A model generated the notes under the pieces. The model did no database searches. It saw nothing but the letters and a program-made list of their open reading frames with translations, and had not been told where the DNA came from. 64,000 nt of DNA from Ryuthela nishihirai (taxonomy: Eukaryota > Arthropoda > Arachnida > Araneae > Heptathelidae), in assembly GCA_038380435.1 (NCBI GenBank), contig JAWZYU010000020.1, positions 45,912,307 to 45,976,306 of the forward strand, read 5' to 3'. The translations under genes and the position numbers were made by a program. Positions 10,851 through 22,437 of the stretch are shown here, piece by piece. Within the stretch, counting starts at the first letter, position 1; each line of letters opens with the position of its first letter.

Positions 10851-11240
10851 TGAAATTGAACAAATACCTTTTAAAGCTGAATCAGTCACGAGTGTATCTT
10901 ATTATTGATAAAAGCACGTACTTAGAAAAATCAATGCTGCAATCAAAGTATAGATGTATCTATATGTATAAAAAAAAAGTTTTTCGTTCTTTCGCATACA
11001 TCAATATGTGGCTGACTAAATCTTGGAAATCAAGGAAATGTTTTTATTTTTTTAGATGTTTAATGTAATTAAACTATGAAAACTGAAATATCTTAAATCA
11101 TGTATGTAATATTGGGACGTGTGATGGAAATTAACGTTTCGTTTATTGCACTGACTTTTTCCAGCCATTGATTGATACGAAAAAAGAATGTGGCCTAACA
11201 GTTAGCAGATTACATACATACATACAAACAAATTCCTAAT
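10851..11240. other. no gene seen
   Basis: AT-rich DNA; a short CATACATACATACA tract lies near 11212-11226. Confidence 0.5.
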
Positions 11241-11290
11241 GCAGCTATGGGCTACGGAGGTCCAGATTAGAAAGCTCCAAACCACGCTGT
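11241..11290 (-). pseudogene. LINE-A 3'-terminal scrap
   Basis: The minus strand reads GGAGCTTTCTAATCTGGACC then TCCGTAGCCCATAGCTGCAT, matching the LINE-A 3' tip at 36760-36800 and 47460-47495. Confidence 0.55.
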
Positions 11291-11950
11291 TGGGAAGTCA
11301 TAGTTACTTATGAGCAGTACTTATGAACCCATATATCATATTACAGGAGTCATAGTTACATATCAACAGTACTTATGAACCATTTTCACTTCCTGACAGA
11401 ACGCTGCACACATATTATGGGGTCCACTTACTCGCTACAAACCGAATTTAATACGTATTGTCTTTAAATTTAAATAAAGAAGCGCTTCAACTGATAGCAT
11501 TGAACCGCGCTGAGTTCATCATTCACTCTTATTCATGAATATTAGATGACAACCTCTGCCAAAGAATATCAAGAGAAGGAAACCTTCAACATATGGAGAT
11601 AGGAAGAGGGGCACATGCCTTATAGTGAGAAACTATGACAGGCGTAACCATATTGCTCTTATAATAATAACGAAATTATTAACCGGTGTCACCAAATTGT
11701 TCCTGAACAAATAAGCGTAAAAATTTCATCCTAACGTGCGATGTCTATGTTAACTATTGCGCTATATAGGGAAATGGAATGTACAGGATGCACTAGAGAG
11801 GCCGTTTTTCGATTACATTTTCCTAGCCAAGGTGGTAAAAGAAATGTACTTAGTGATAGCCTATGGAGAAACTCAGGTTTAATCAGGAAAATAATAAATC
11901 ATAATGGCTTTCTTTAGTGTTCCCACTGGCTGCATGAATATAAATATAAA

Positions 11951-12147
11951 ATAAATAAATACCCCCTCAAGCAGCTGCTTGCCACAGAGGTCTGACAGGA
12001 GCCTGTCAGTTTATATGCCACAGTAGAAGATCTGAGGATGGCAGGACCTCAGCAGAAAACAACACGAACATCCATGCCTTACCCGGGGCTCGAACCCAGG
12101 TCCCGTAGATCAGTAGCCAAGCGCGCTAACCACTCGACCACGGGACA
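11951..12147 (-). mobile_element. SINE1 (tRNA-headed), well preserved
   Basis: Complete reverse-oriented copy: ATAAATACCCCCTCAAGCAG tail, TCTGACAGGAGCCTGTCAGT, GGATGGCAGGACCTCAGCAG, GGGGCTCGAACCCAGGTCCC (B box) and GCGCTAACCACTCGACCACG (A box). One of the least diverged copies in the window. Confidence 0.9.
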
Positions 12148-13230
12148 AGGTATATATAAAATAGTCTTCACGGATATTTTACCTAAAACAATTATCAAAA
12201 AAAATTTTTTTCGCAATCGAATAACGTTATGTTTTCAGGATCAAAAACTCTCAATAGAACACGCTGATTCAAAGTTTTCAACGCTTAAATATGACTTTTT
12301 TTATTTCTGTAAAAACAAAAATATTAGACATTTATACCTCTTCAAAGGTTTATTTTAGATAATTTTATTCTATCTTTTTCATCTGAAGGCTTTTTTTATA
12401 TTAATAAATTTCTTGAATATAAATTTCTTGAATCATTTTACTGATTTTTTTTCATTTATATATATTAAAACATTTCTATGGAAATGTTTTATACTTAGCT
12501 AAAGTTTCGTGCCAAGGAAGTGCTGCGTCGTAGTTTTGTGGCAAGGGGGTGGGGAGGGGAGAGGTTTGGAGTAAAATTCTTCTGGGAGTGAAAATTGTAG
12601 CCTGTGTGATCGCTGTGTGGCCCATGTTGGCTGCAAGTTGGTAAAAAGGGTGCAAGGTAAATATTCAAAATCGCCTCGAGTCTAACATCCTTCTTTAAAA
12701 ACTGGACCATTTTGTAAAAGGGACTTGGCCCCTTTATCATCTGGTCCACGAGAAAACGTTTTTTTGTGTGCGTCAGAAAGTAGGGACCAGTACAGTGAAG
12801 TGCTAGCGACCCTACATGTTGGCGATAGACTTTTGGCTGTTGTTATAATTTTATATATTTCTATCACTTTTTTGTCTATAAAAGCTGCCATATTTTATGA
12901 ATGCCTCACTACACTGCATTGGCGTGTAAAAATTTCACTCAAAGAAATAAATTAATGAATACTTTTTTCCGAGAAATCCATCAGAAGATGCAATCGGCTG
13001 CCAAAGTAAAATGAGACAACTGAAAAACAAATAAAATTTTTTTTTAAGGTTCGTTTGAAAAATGAGCTGATGCTTCCATTTTATCGTCTGCCTATGCCAA
13101 TATTTGTTCATCTGTCGTCCGTGTCTCTGTAAATGTTGTCTGTCTGTCCGTCTACAGGCAATCAATTTTATTTTTTGCTTTTAAAGCTAAATGAAAAATA
13201 TTTTTGGGGTTGGATAAGTATTAAACAAAT
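12148..13230. other. no gene seen; contains a shared palindromic motif
   Basis: At 12705-12752 a 47-bp imperfect palindrome (ACTGGACCATTTTG ... CTTTATCATCTGGTCCA) occurs again in opposite orientation at 18482-18530. The rest is AT-rich with several short open frames and no recognisable domain. Confidence 0.5.
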
Positions 13231-13254
13231 ATTCGATTAGCAATTTTGAAAATT

Positions 13255-13490
13255 TTCAGTAGCTTTATTAGCGTCCTCTAGCGATGGAAAAAGATGGGAA
13301 AATGTTAAAATTTCAAACGAATATTCCAAAAAACTATTTACACTGGAACTCTGAAATTTTGGAAATAGAGTGTTATGATCAGAAAGTATACAATGGCGAC
13401 AAGGCTTTGCCGTCTTAGTTAAAAGGGGGTGCGAAAATATATTTTTTTTTATTTTAAGAGATAAACGAAACAATATATATACATATATAT
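13255..13490 (-). repeat. long-unit repeat family C, copy 1
   Basis: The minus strand contains TTGGAATATTCGTTTGAAAT, then CATCTTTTTCCATCGCTAGA and GGACGC. The same ordered blocks occur at 13755-13960 (minus) and at 14695-14835 and 14878-15005 (plus). Confidence 0.65.
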
Positions 13491-13602
13491 TGTTTTACAG
13501 GCACTAACAAAATATTAATGAATTAAACAATATTTGATAATCTCAGCGTTGCCTGTAGACGTTTAACGTCTATAAATCGATAAATGTTTGTGAAAAAAGC
13601 CG

Positions 13603-13677
13603 GCATTAGTTCAACAGGTTAGAATCCTGTGGCATGTTTCTGGAGAGATGCAGGTTCGAATTCCGTATGTCGGCGAA
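13603..13677 (+). repeat. tRNA-like SINE3
   Basis: GCCGGCATTAGTTCAACAGG (A-box side) and GATGCAGGTTCGAATTCC (B box); the ends GCCGGC and GTCGGC could pair as an acceptor stem. It matches 425-498 on the other strand, indicating an interspersed tRNA-derived family. Confidence 0.55.
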
Positions 13678-13754
13678 ATTTTTTTCCAGAAAAATATTAA
13701 TATTTACATTTTTCGAATGATCATCAGCGGATTTTGCAGTGTTCGAGTAATAAA

Positions 13755-13960
13755 TACAAACTAGAAAGGCGACCTCTGGAGGCGGAAAAAGCTGAAAAAT
13801 ACCAAATCTTTAAATAAATATTTCAAACAATCTATTTTTGCTAGAACCATACATTTTTGGTCATAAATTGTAATAATCGAGTGGTTTACCCTAATAGTAG
13901 TGATTTGTCCTGTTGGTAAAATGCAACTTTTCTGCTTTAAAAGATAAATTAAAAGCATTT
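13755..13960 (-). repeat. long-unit repeat family C, copy 2
   Basis: Direct repeat of 13255-13490 at about 500 bp spacing, with the shared order of GGAAAAAG...TGAAAA, ATATTTCAAAC, TATTTTTGCT and a following AATAAAATATTAAT. Confidence 0.5.
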
Positions 13961-14169
13961 TTTTTTTAATTTTATAGGTACTAATAAAATATTAATAGTT
14001 CATTTTCTTAATTATACAGTAGTAGTTCGAATTTCCACTGTCAGAGGGTACTGAAAATGTAAAAACAACTAGAAGAATGCATATTGCCTCTGGCGCATAT
14101 GGAAATCTCATTTTCAAAGAGAATGAAGTTCTTCCTTTGCCTACTTTTTCACTCCTTAAAAATTTTAAT

Positions 14170-14297
14170 TATGGATGTTCCTGTTGTTTTCCAGCTGAGA
14201 TTCCACCATCCTCATGGACCTTCTACTATGGCATAAAATTTGAGAGGCTCCTCTCAAACCTCTGTACAAGCAGCTACTTGAGGGGTTATTTATTTTT
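14170..14297 (+). mobile_element. SINE1 3' part
   Basis: TTTTCCAGCTGAGATTCCAC, CATGGACCTTCTACTATGGC, CAAGCAGCTACTTGAGGGG and TATTTATTTT. The tRNA head is missing. Confidence 0.75.
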
Positions 14298-14694
14298 TAA
14301 TGTTTCATGGGGGAAATGCACGTAGTAATATTTTATCAGTAATTATAAAACATAAAAAGTATTTGTCTTTTAGTTCTTAAATTTAAAAAGTTGCTTTTCT
14401 CTCGCTCCTCTGAAAATAGCGGACAGATCATTGCTGTCAGTGGAATTTTTACCATAACAGAACTTTACATGCCATAATTTCTACCATAAAGATCTCACTT
14501 GAAACATTAGTTAAAAGTTTTGCAGTTTCGATATTTAGTGACCTCTAATGATATAAATTAAAACTACTTTTGAAAATGGGAATTACATTTCATTAGTAAC
14601 CAACTAAAAAAGAAATTTCCAATTATCTCTTAAAACAAAACGGTTCCTTTTCTTCCTAACCTTGAACTTGGGGTCAACTCATTGTTCTCAACGG

Positions 14695-15005
14695 AATTTT
14701 CAAGACTATCACATTCCACGACCAAAATTTCAAATTTCTAGCCTAACTACATCATTTGCAATATTCGTTTTAAATTTTGGGATTTTCCGATTATTTTCCA
14801 CCATTAGAGGGCGCAGTTAGGCCCATTAGACCCCCCTGGATCTAAAGGGTCAAGTGACTGTTGCCAATGGTAATTATGCAACCTTCACATTTCAACACCA
14901 AAATTTCAAACTTCTAATATAACTGCATCGTTTGGAATATTCGTTTGATATTTCGGAATTTTCAAATTTTTCCACCGTTACAGGCCGCATTTATGACTTT
15001 TAGGA
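14695..15005 (+). repeat. long-unit tandem repeat family C, two units
   Basis: Units at 14695-14835 and 14878-15005 share CCAAAATTTCAAA, TAACT(A/G)CATC(A/G)TTTG, AATATTCGTTT and CCACC(A/G)TTA(G/C)AGG. The period is about 180 bp. They are inverted relative to the two units at 13255 and 13755, so the region is an inverted cluster of one satellite-like unit. Confidence 0.65.
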
Positions 15006-15354
15006 GATTCAAAAAATGCAAATCGTAATATATCATTAATACCTATCTAACACAAAAAGAATTTTTTATGAACAAAAAAGTTCGACATCTACAGATGGAC
15101 AGACAGCAAAGTGAAATTATATAATTTTATATAAAAAGGCTTTTGGATTTTTTGCCCAAAAATTTACTTTTCCTTTTTTAACCATTTTCTAAAGTGCTTC
15201 CAATCATGAACACTGAAATCTGTGTGAAATATTACCCTACCCTTTTCTGGAATCCATAAGTATCCTTGCAATACCATTCAAATTGCACGCCAAACAATCC
15301 GAGCGATGACAAAACATGGCGTCTAATTTTGCGATGGCCAACTTCTACATATAA

Positions 15355-15715
15355 GGACCTCTAGATTTTGCGAACTCCCCAAGTTTTGCCAACTGGCCCT
15401 AGATTTTGCCAAATCGCCATAATTTTACAGAAAAAAATCCAATTTTTACATCTCATCTGAATTGTGACTACTCCCCAAGATTTTACCAAGTCACTCCGAA
15501 TTTTGCCAACCCACCTGTATTTTACAAAGTGGCTTCGAATTTTGCCAACTGCTCTAAATCTTGCCGTCTCTCCATTTTCCAAACTGTCTTAGATTTGCCA
15601 AGTTGTCTCGACTTTGACAATTCCCCTTAATGTTACAAAAAAGATTAAATTTTTACAACTCAACTAGATTTTACGAAGTCGCATCGAATTTTGTCAACTC
15701 CAGATACTTTGGGGG
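15355..15715. repeat. degenerate minisatellite
   Basis: About a dozen imperfect units of roughly 27-30 bp built around GAATTTTGCCAACTC or AGATTTTACCAAGTC with CCCC/CACC spacers. The open frames on both strands here are products of the repeat, not genes. Confidence 0.75.
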
Positions 15716-16194
15716 AGGAGCTTCTCCCCATAACTACACCCCTGTGCACAGCACCATCTACTGTTACTTTGGAAAATGGACTATGTACGAGTACTTGTGG
15801 CGTCAATCCATAAATTAAACGATCACCCCTCATTGTTCCTTTTCTAAATGTCTAAGTCGATCACAGGGATTTGTAATATACCTGGCATTTTCGCCCTATT
15901 GTAATTGCCCTTTGTACTTTCTGCATGAATGCAGACTCTCCCTTTCTTTTCCATTGCAGCATTGTCATGATGGAGAAATCTGGCTATTGCAAATCATTTT
16001 CTTCGAGCGCCAACTGCAACGAAGGTGGCTTAGATAGGTGCTTCCTAAATTCCTTTGAAATGTACCAATGAAGGGCTTTCTTCGTTGATCATAAATGTAT
16101 ATTGTACATCTGTCTGTACATCTGTCTGTTTCACACAGGTTTCTAAGTATATCTTATGAAGGAAATATCTGAAATGTATCAAAACACAGAAACT
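15716..16194. other. no gene seen
   Basis: Moderately AT-rich, with a short TGTACATCTGTC direct duplication at about 16105-16128. No domain recognised. Confidence 0.5.
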
Positions 16195-16340
16195 GTGAAA
16201 ATAACGAAATAATTTTTTTTCCGTTATTTATTACGTTTTATCGTTATAAATATTTTGAAATTCCGCTAACATTTTTCATAACGTTATTCAATAATTATTT
16301 CGTTACTCCGTTACAGTAATGTTTTCCAACATTGTGTTTG
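16195..16340. mobile_element. possible hAT-type terminal fragment
   Basis: Dense TAACG/CGTTA words (AAATAACGAAATAATTTTTT, ATTTCGTTACTCCGTTACAG) resemble the subterminal arrays of many hAT elements. No terminal repeats or target duplication were identified. Confidence 0.25.
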
Positions 16341-17239
16341 ACTAATGCTTTAGGACTTTAGGTCAGATATTCCACTGGGGGCAAATTCAAGTTTTACAAG
16401 GAAAAGCAACTGTTAGGAGCTCTCAGAGATGGATATTAATATTAGATGGTTTTATAGAAATATATCAGTATAAAAACTTGCAACTTCTATTAAAATATAA
16501 ATTTTATTTAATAATTTTAGTATAAGAAACGGTGTGTTTTTATAATCTAACTTTTCTTTACTTTCAGTACTACCATTATTTTTCTACAATATTTATTATG
16601 TTACAAACTAAAACCATATCTATATACTGTATAAGCCTTTACTGGATAGTGGTTAGGGAGCAAGTGACTGTTCCTGCACGGCAAACTTTGTGTGCTGTGT
16701 TGGTTCTAACTGAAGAAGTGGTCAGTAGTGACATTGGTCCTAATAGGCCTATACTTCTATGAGAAGGCTTGTAAAGAGTACTTGTAAGTTCTAGGATTCT
16801 TCTCTGTCTACATGTCGAAATGAAAAATATATATATATATATATCCACATTACCCTCCACTTAGCATTAGTTCGAGTATAGTGCCTATAAGTATAGTGTG
16901 GCATTCGCCTATTAAAACCTGGCAGAAAAAGTGTCACATACCAGTAGAGGGCGCTGGGAACGATATTCTTGCCTTGTTAACATTACCCTCTATGGGCGTT
17001 TCGCTTTTCAAAAACTTTCAAACATAAAGGCATTTATGCAATGAATTTACCATTCAAAGGCACATTATTCCTAAGTATTTTAACTGAACTAGTAAAACTT
17101 AGAGAACGCTTGAGCAAGTATATTTTTTTAAAACGAAGAAAATTGATGGCCATTCGATCAAAACAAACTGCATTCCTCTTTATGTATCAGAGCGCTGAAG
17201 TGATCGTTTTGATTGGCTCTTTGGTAAACTCTCCGAATG

Positions 17240-17525
17240 ACACGTGATGTAACATATGTTCTAACATGTGACATTTGGACTCGCCAATTGTAATAGAAGT
17301 CTTATGGCGTAGATATCCTTGTAAACTGCAAAAGAAAATTTAAAACGTTGTAATTGGCTAAATAAGAATGCAAGTTATTAGTATCATGATTATTCTTTCT
17401 TGTTTAGCCAATTATAACGTTTTAAATTGCTTTTTGAAATTTACAAGGATATCTATGCCAGGACTTCTATTACAATTGGCGAGTCCAAACGTCACATATT
17501 AGTACGTATGTTATTTGTCACATCT
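17240..17525. repeat. foldback 1 with 28-nt apex
   Basis: Arms of about 117 bp (17252-17368 and 17397-17512) are complementary with scattered mismatches, e.g. GGACTCGCCAATTGTAATAG on the left and its complement on the right. The apex at 17369-17396 is TGCAAGTTATTAGTATCATG followed by ATTATTCT. The same apex occurs at 17594-17621. Confidence 0.9.
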
Positions 17526-17559
17526 TCAAATTATAAAACATACTTCAAGTAATAAAAAT

Positions 17560-17658
17560 TTGAATTAACCGATAGGTTAGATCATTTTAATACTGCAAAT
17601 TATTACTATCATGATTATTCTGTATTAAAATGCTCTAACCTATCGATTGATTCAAAGT
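17560..17658. repeat. foldback 2 with the same 28-nt apex
   Basis: Arms 17560-17593 and 17622-17658 (around CCGATAGGTTAGATCATTTT and its complement) share no sequence with foldback 1. The 28-nt apex at 17594-17621 matches foldback 1's apex at 26 of 28 positions. Confidence 0.9.
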
Positions 17659-19487
17659 TTCATTACCCCCTGTCAACCCACAACCCCCACTTCACTACTC
17701 TGAATACACCAATTGGTCATAAACAGAATCCCAAAACCCCCTTACCCCTCCCTATAAGGAAAAAAAATTATGGTATCAAATATCCTTTAATTCACAAGGA
17801 ATACAGTTTGCACTGGACCCCTTCGAGTCTACTTCACTGCATTCCACTTCATTATTATCGCTTATCTAACTGGCTAACAACCATCTCCTTATCCCCATAT
17901 ACCTCATTTCACAACCCCATTAAATTAATGGCACATTTTAAAATTTTTAAGGGAATTAATTAAAGGTCCCCCTCCCCCTCTCCCCTAAAAATTCCATTTC
18001 TACAGTTAACTTCCTCCAATGCAATGGATTTAAAGAATATAAAAGTTCTATCTTAGCCTCTCCAGGGCACAAATTTCCACCCCTATTCAAGACCCCAGAC
18101 CCCTCCTTCCCCACATCATTAAAAATTTATAACTATCTCAATCCCATATCTTTAACTACAGTCCATCCCATTTCCTTGGTAGTTACGCTACGTTGTGTAA
18201 CGACGCAAGTGTCAATTATCGACACCAACTCACGGCATGTCCCACAACAAGCATTATACATTTCACCTTCCATCATGGAAGATATTTTAACTACTCCCCA
18301 CCACTCTCTAACACTTTTTACGACGTAGCAGCTTCCCTTTGCTTCTTTTTTTTTTCATTTTTCAACGAATCTAGGCGGCCTGTGAGCCATTAAGCCTAAT
18401 CACCGAAAGTGGGAAAACCAGCACTTTACGGTCCTAGTCCCGTCAGTCGTTGCTTACAGCGCCCAAAATTGAATTTTGCGATTGGACCAGATGATAAAGG
18501 GGCGGAAGCCCCTCTTAAAAAGTGGTCCAGGAAAGGATGAAGGATTGTTAAACTCTGTTACCATCTCGTGCTGAATGACACAGCATTTTATTACTGTTAA
18601 GTACTGGAACATAGGTCATGGAGTTGACAGGAACCAATAACAGCTTTACTGTACCCACAATGCAAATTAGACTTGAATGTTCTTAAACGTAAAAACAAAA
18701 CCACAGTAATATATTTATATTTGAGAAGAATCAAAAATTCCATATATTACTCTTAAAAATTCTCGTCTTAACTGCACTGTGCAAAAGAAAGTTGTTATAC
18801 TGAGAAAAATACTTTTAAAATTGTTCGTTGCAATCGTGAGGCTAGCGGTTCCTATCATTTCAAGATGCCGCATGCAAAGCACACCTTACTACATTAAGAG
18901 TACAACGGACGCGATCATGCCTTTTAGCCACGGCGAGCTGAATTTCTTACGCCAACACAGTATTCAGCAAGTTGTATTTGAAATTGTATTAAATGTCACG
19001 TGAGGTTAAATACGAGCAAATATAAACTATATAATTCTCTCCTTTCCATAACGTTAAACATAGCAACACTAAAATTTACAACCGCCCTGATACTTCTATA
19101 AACGATCAATTATGCTAAATAAATTAATTAAAGGTTTATTCACTTTATACTTACCAAATTAAAATGGATGTACAAATGGGATTTGTGAGGATGCCACCAG
19201 AATAAAACAATTTTTTATTATGTAAGCTAATTCTTAATATTTAAATTTCTGGAGGAAACTAACGAAACATTTTAGCTGCTTATAGAGTATCATGTTTTTT
19301 GATGCCCATAATGTTTCGCTATTTAATTTTTTATGTAGAACTACTTTTATTCTTATCTAGAACTACTTGAGGCGGAGTAATTTGGCGTAAAACGGTACTA
19401 TATCAATATCTTTTCACTGCGCATGTACGAAGTTATTATGCTAGTTCCCCTGTCCGTTGGGGACCAATATTTGGACCACTTTTTAAT
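17659..19487. other. no gene seen; one shared palindromic motif at 18482-18530
   Basis: 17659-18140 is C-rich on the plus strand with many CCCC words. At 18482-18530, GGACCAGATGATAAAGGGGC and TTAAAAAGTGGTCC form an imperfect palindrome that repeats the motif at 12705-12752 in opposite orientation. No coding signal recognised. Confidence 0.5.
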
Positions 19488-20075
19488 GGCTATGTTATTG
19501 AGGATTGCCACACTATTACTTATAGGCACTATAGTTTGGGTAAACCCATTGAGGTAGTATACTAGAGACAGGACTCAATTCCCATAACATTGGCAGCCAT
19601 GATCACAGTAGGATGTGCGTGCAGATTGTTTAAGAAGGCAAGAATACCCATGAGGCCTTGCGAATGGCTGGTAAACGACGATGAATGAACGACGACAAAA
19701 TGTTCGAAATGAAGCAGAACTTTGCTGTTTTTCCTTTCTTATTTCAATGAGGTTATTTCAGTGTATAACTAAAACAACAAACTAGATTTAATTAATACAC
19801 ACTTACTGATTTATATCGGATGAAATGCGGAAATGCTGGAAACTGCTTCTCCTTCAAATTGAGGTTTTGTATGAAAATTTAGGAAAAATTCGATATGCTC
19901 TTAATATGTGATTAAAGCTGAACTAAATTGACTGTAAACTTAGCAGACTTTGATCCCGTTTAAAACAGGGACAATGGTAAACATATTTTAAAATCTAATA
20001 CATGATCAAATCTTTTAACTTAAGCAAAACTCCGCAAAATTTAGAGATTTCAACTGTGCACATCCGAGCCTCATT
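19488..20075 (+). repeat. repeat family A, copy 1
   Basis: Matches 27525-27975 in inverted orientation over about 430 bp (e.g. GAAGCAGAACTTTGCTGTTT, AACTGCTTCTCCTTCAAATT, GACTTTGATCCCGTTT). Its left part (CCCATTGAGGTAGTATACTA, GCCATGATCAC) matches the complement of 36232-36295. No open frame; class unknown. Confidence 0.75.
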
Positions 20076-20287
20076 TAAAAAACAACATGAAATAAAAAAA
20101 TTTTTAATTCAGCTGAGTCAGGATATTATATTTTATTGAGAGGGGGGGATTAACCTGAATTTTTTAATTAGGTATGAAATAGTTGTGTCAAGAATATAAA
20201 ATTTTCTCCTGGAAGACACTGTTCAGTAATTTTTTGCAATTGCACACACATACTGTGAGAAGAGCGAGAAAATCTCAATTTTTAATA

Positions 20288-20520
20288 TTAACCTTTAAAG
20301 TGACAGAAGTTAATTATCAGTTTTCAAAAATCACTACAAATGAATCTCAAACATTCTTTTTTATGTTTCCCTACCATTTTTTTCCCTTTTATTCTTTTTT
20401 TCTAGAATTAAATGCTTTTTCTTTTGATATGTAATGTGGATCATTTCATTCATTAGTTTTTCATAATAAGGCTCAAAAGTTGTTTCTTAAAGAAAAAAAA
20501 ATTGTCTCTGTAAGGGTTAA
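20288..20520 (+). mobile_element. repeat family B, intact-looking TTAA-flanked copy (225 bp)
   Basis: TTAA at 20288-20291 and 20517-20520 flanks a segment starting CCTTTAAAGTGAC and ending GTCTCTGTAAGGG, an imperfect terminal inverted pair. It is probably a short derivative of the longer copy at 51363-52610, which has similar ends. TTAA target and CCC(T/A)T termini suggest piggyBac-type mobilisation. Confidence 0.5.
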
Positions 20521-21154
20521 CAAGTGCAGACACAGAAGACTGCATTAGGTCAGAGTCAATGCTAATTTACATTCTATGCAAGAAATCTTTCATAATTCTT
20601 TTTTTTGCTATAAAGACAGCATATAATGACATTTTCCAATATCAGAAAAGAGACACAATGACCTTCATTGCTTTATGGTGATTTCTTTGGATTTCCCACA
20701 AGCGTGAAACACTCTAAATGTCACTGGGCATTTCATATTTGCTGCCAATGATTTTAATTTCATTCAAATTTAAACAATTGCCATTTTTCATATTAATTAT
20801 CAGCTGGCTAATTGCTAATTGCATGTGTGCAATTTGGAACTAAAGATCATTAGGTCATTATAGTTTCCCTCTTTTGCTCTTATAGCTTAAAAAAAAAAGT
20901 TGAATATCATCCTGGACTGAATTTGCAAGTCAAAAGATATTTTGAGCCAGACGAATCAACTGTTAGAAAAATAACCTATGGGGATTTTCCAGCTATATAA
21001 AACAATCATTAAAATTTAGTTTCAGAAGCCACATCTTAATATTTTTCATTAGCGTTATTACCATAATCCACATATCCACAATAGCATTTAACAATATTTG
21101 TTTCCTAATCGACTTCTCATCAAATAATAAAGTGAATATCATATGCTTCTGTTT
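20521..21154. other. no gene seen
   Basis: AT-rich, no repeats shared with the rest of the window recognised. Confidence 0.5.
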
Positions 21155-21348
21155 ATACCCCCTCAAGCAGCTGCTTGCCACAGAGGTCTGACAGGAGCCT
21201 GTCAGTTTATATGCCATAGTAGAAGGTCCGAGAGGATGGCAGGACCTCAGCAGAAAAACGACACATACATCCATGCCTTACCCAGGGCTCGAACCCAGGT
21301 CCCTAAGATCAGCAGCCAATTACGCTAACCACTTGGTCACGGGACGGC
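21155..21348 (-). mobile_element. SINE1 (tRNA-headed), well preserved
   Basis: TACCCCCTCAAGCAGCTGCT tail, AGGAGCCTGTCAGTTTATAT, GGATGGCAGGACCTCAGCAG, GGGCTCGAACCCAGGTCCCT and CTAACCACTTGGTCACGGGA. Full body and head. Confidence 0.9.
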
Positions 21349-22437
21349 TTTACCACCAGTAAAATGTTCCATGCAAAAAACTTCAATAAATCCAGGAAGG
21401 CCATCTACAGATCTGCACCAAGTTAAAATTGTGGAGCTATTGGGGAAGAAGTTTTTCTCTTACAAATTCATAAGCCTTTTGGACAGTGAAAATATAGTAT
21501 TATGGTAAACCTATTTACCTCTTGACAATAAAATTTGCCATTGCTTCTTTTAGTATTTTGCTGTGAATTTCTGAACAGGTTTAAAGTTATGTCTAGAAAC
21601 ACAGGCTTTGGTGACTCAATGTCACCTTGAACAGCTTTTGAGCCTTAAACAAATCTAATATTTCTTTTAAAGAAGAGTCTGATTGTTTGGCTCTAAGTTA
21701 GTAGTAATATCACCATAGCATTTTCTTTAAGCTATGGATTTCATTTTGCACTGACATCAACTTTCTCAGAAAATTTCTAGGATTCTTCTCTCTTAGACAG
21801 CACGAGTGATCATTTTTATAGGCAATATATGTTCTCATTGCGATTTCTGTCATATTGTTACAACAGATGAACGTGTTACAATGGACTTGTGGTAGATGTG
21901 TCATGAACACTCGCCCATGCTTCAGCGTGACAATTACGTTGTCAACTGTTTAGAACAATGATGCTTTGAATAATAAGATTTGTGGAGGAAAACCAACAAG
22001 TTGTAGTGGAGTAGTGAAGAAATAAGGATATATTGTATTAAATTAGTGTTGTGTGATATTATGTAAGAAGACTGTTATTATTTGACTCAAGATGAGCCTG
22101 GTTCCAGTGGCCATGAGCAGCAAAGTTATTTTTGGGCCCTCTATCAGGAGAGATCAACATTAGATGTTTCGCATTTATAATGTATAAAGCATTATTAAGG
22201 TAGTCCTCTAACACAAATGAAATTCAATATAAACTGGTTTGTTTGTTGGATGTTGCAAATAGGTTCTATTTTGTCACAGGAATTTAATATTGACAGCACT
22301 GTGGTTTAAACAGAAATTAGTTAAACCTAGTAAATCATTCTTTTTATGGTTTGACTTTATACTAAGATGAATAGAAATACTTGTGTTTAGATAAGATTGT
22401 TTAATTTGTATAATTTTTGTGCCTTTGTAATAAATTA
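21349..22437. other. no gene; possibly part of an LTR
   Basis: Sequence between SINE1 and the 5S-headed SINE. The part nearest 22437 contains TTTGTAATAAATTAG, an AATAAA-like signal, and lies upstream of a primer-binding-site-like motif at 22762. It could be a diverged 5' LTR, but no second LTR was found to prove it. Confidence 0.3.

Noticed and set aside
12038..12358. 106-codon plus-strand frame
   Set aside because: Its first half is the reverse strand of SINE1, the rest is low-complexity AT-rich sequence.
15361..15630. Repetitive protein-like frames on both strands
   Set aside because: Periodic residues simply reflect the underlying minisatellite.
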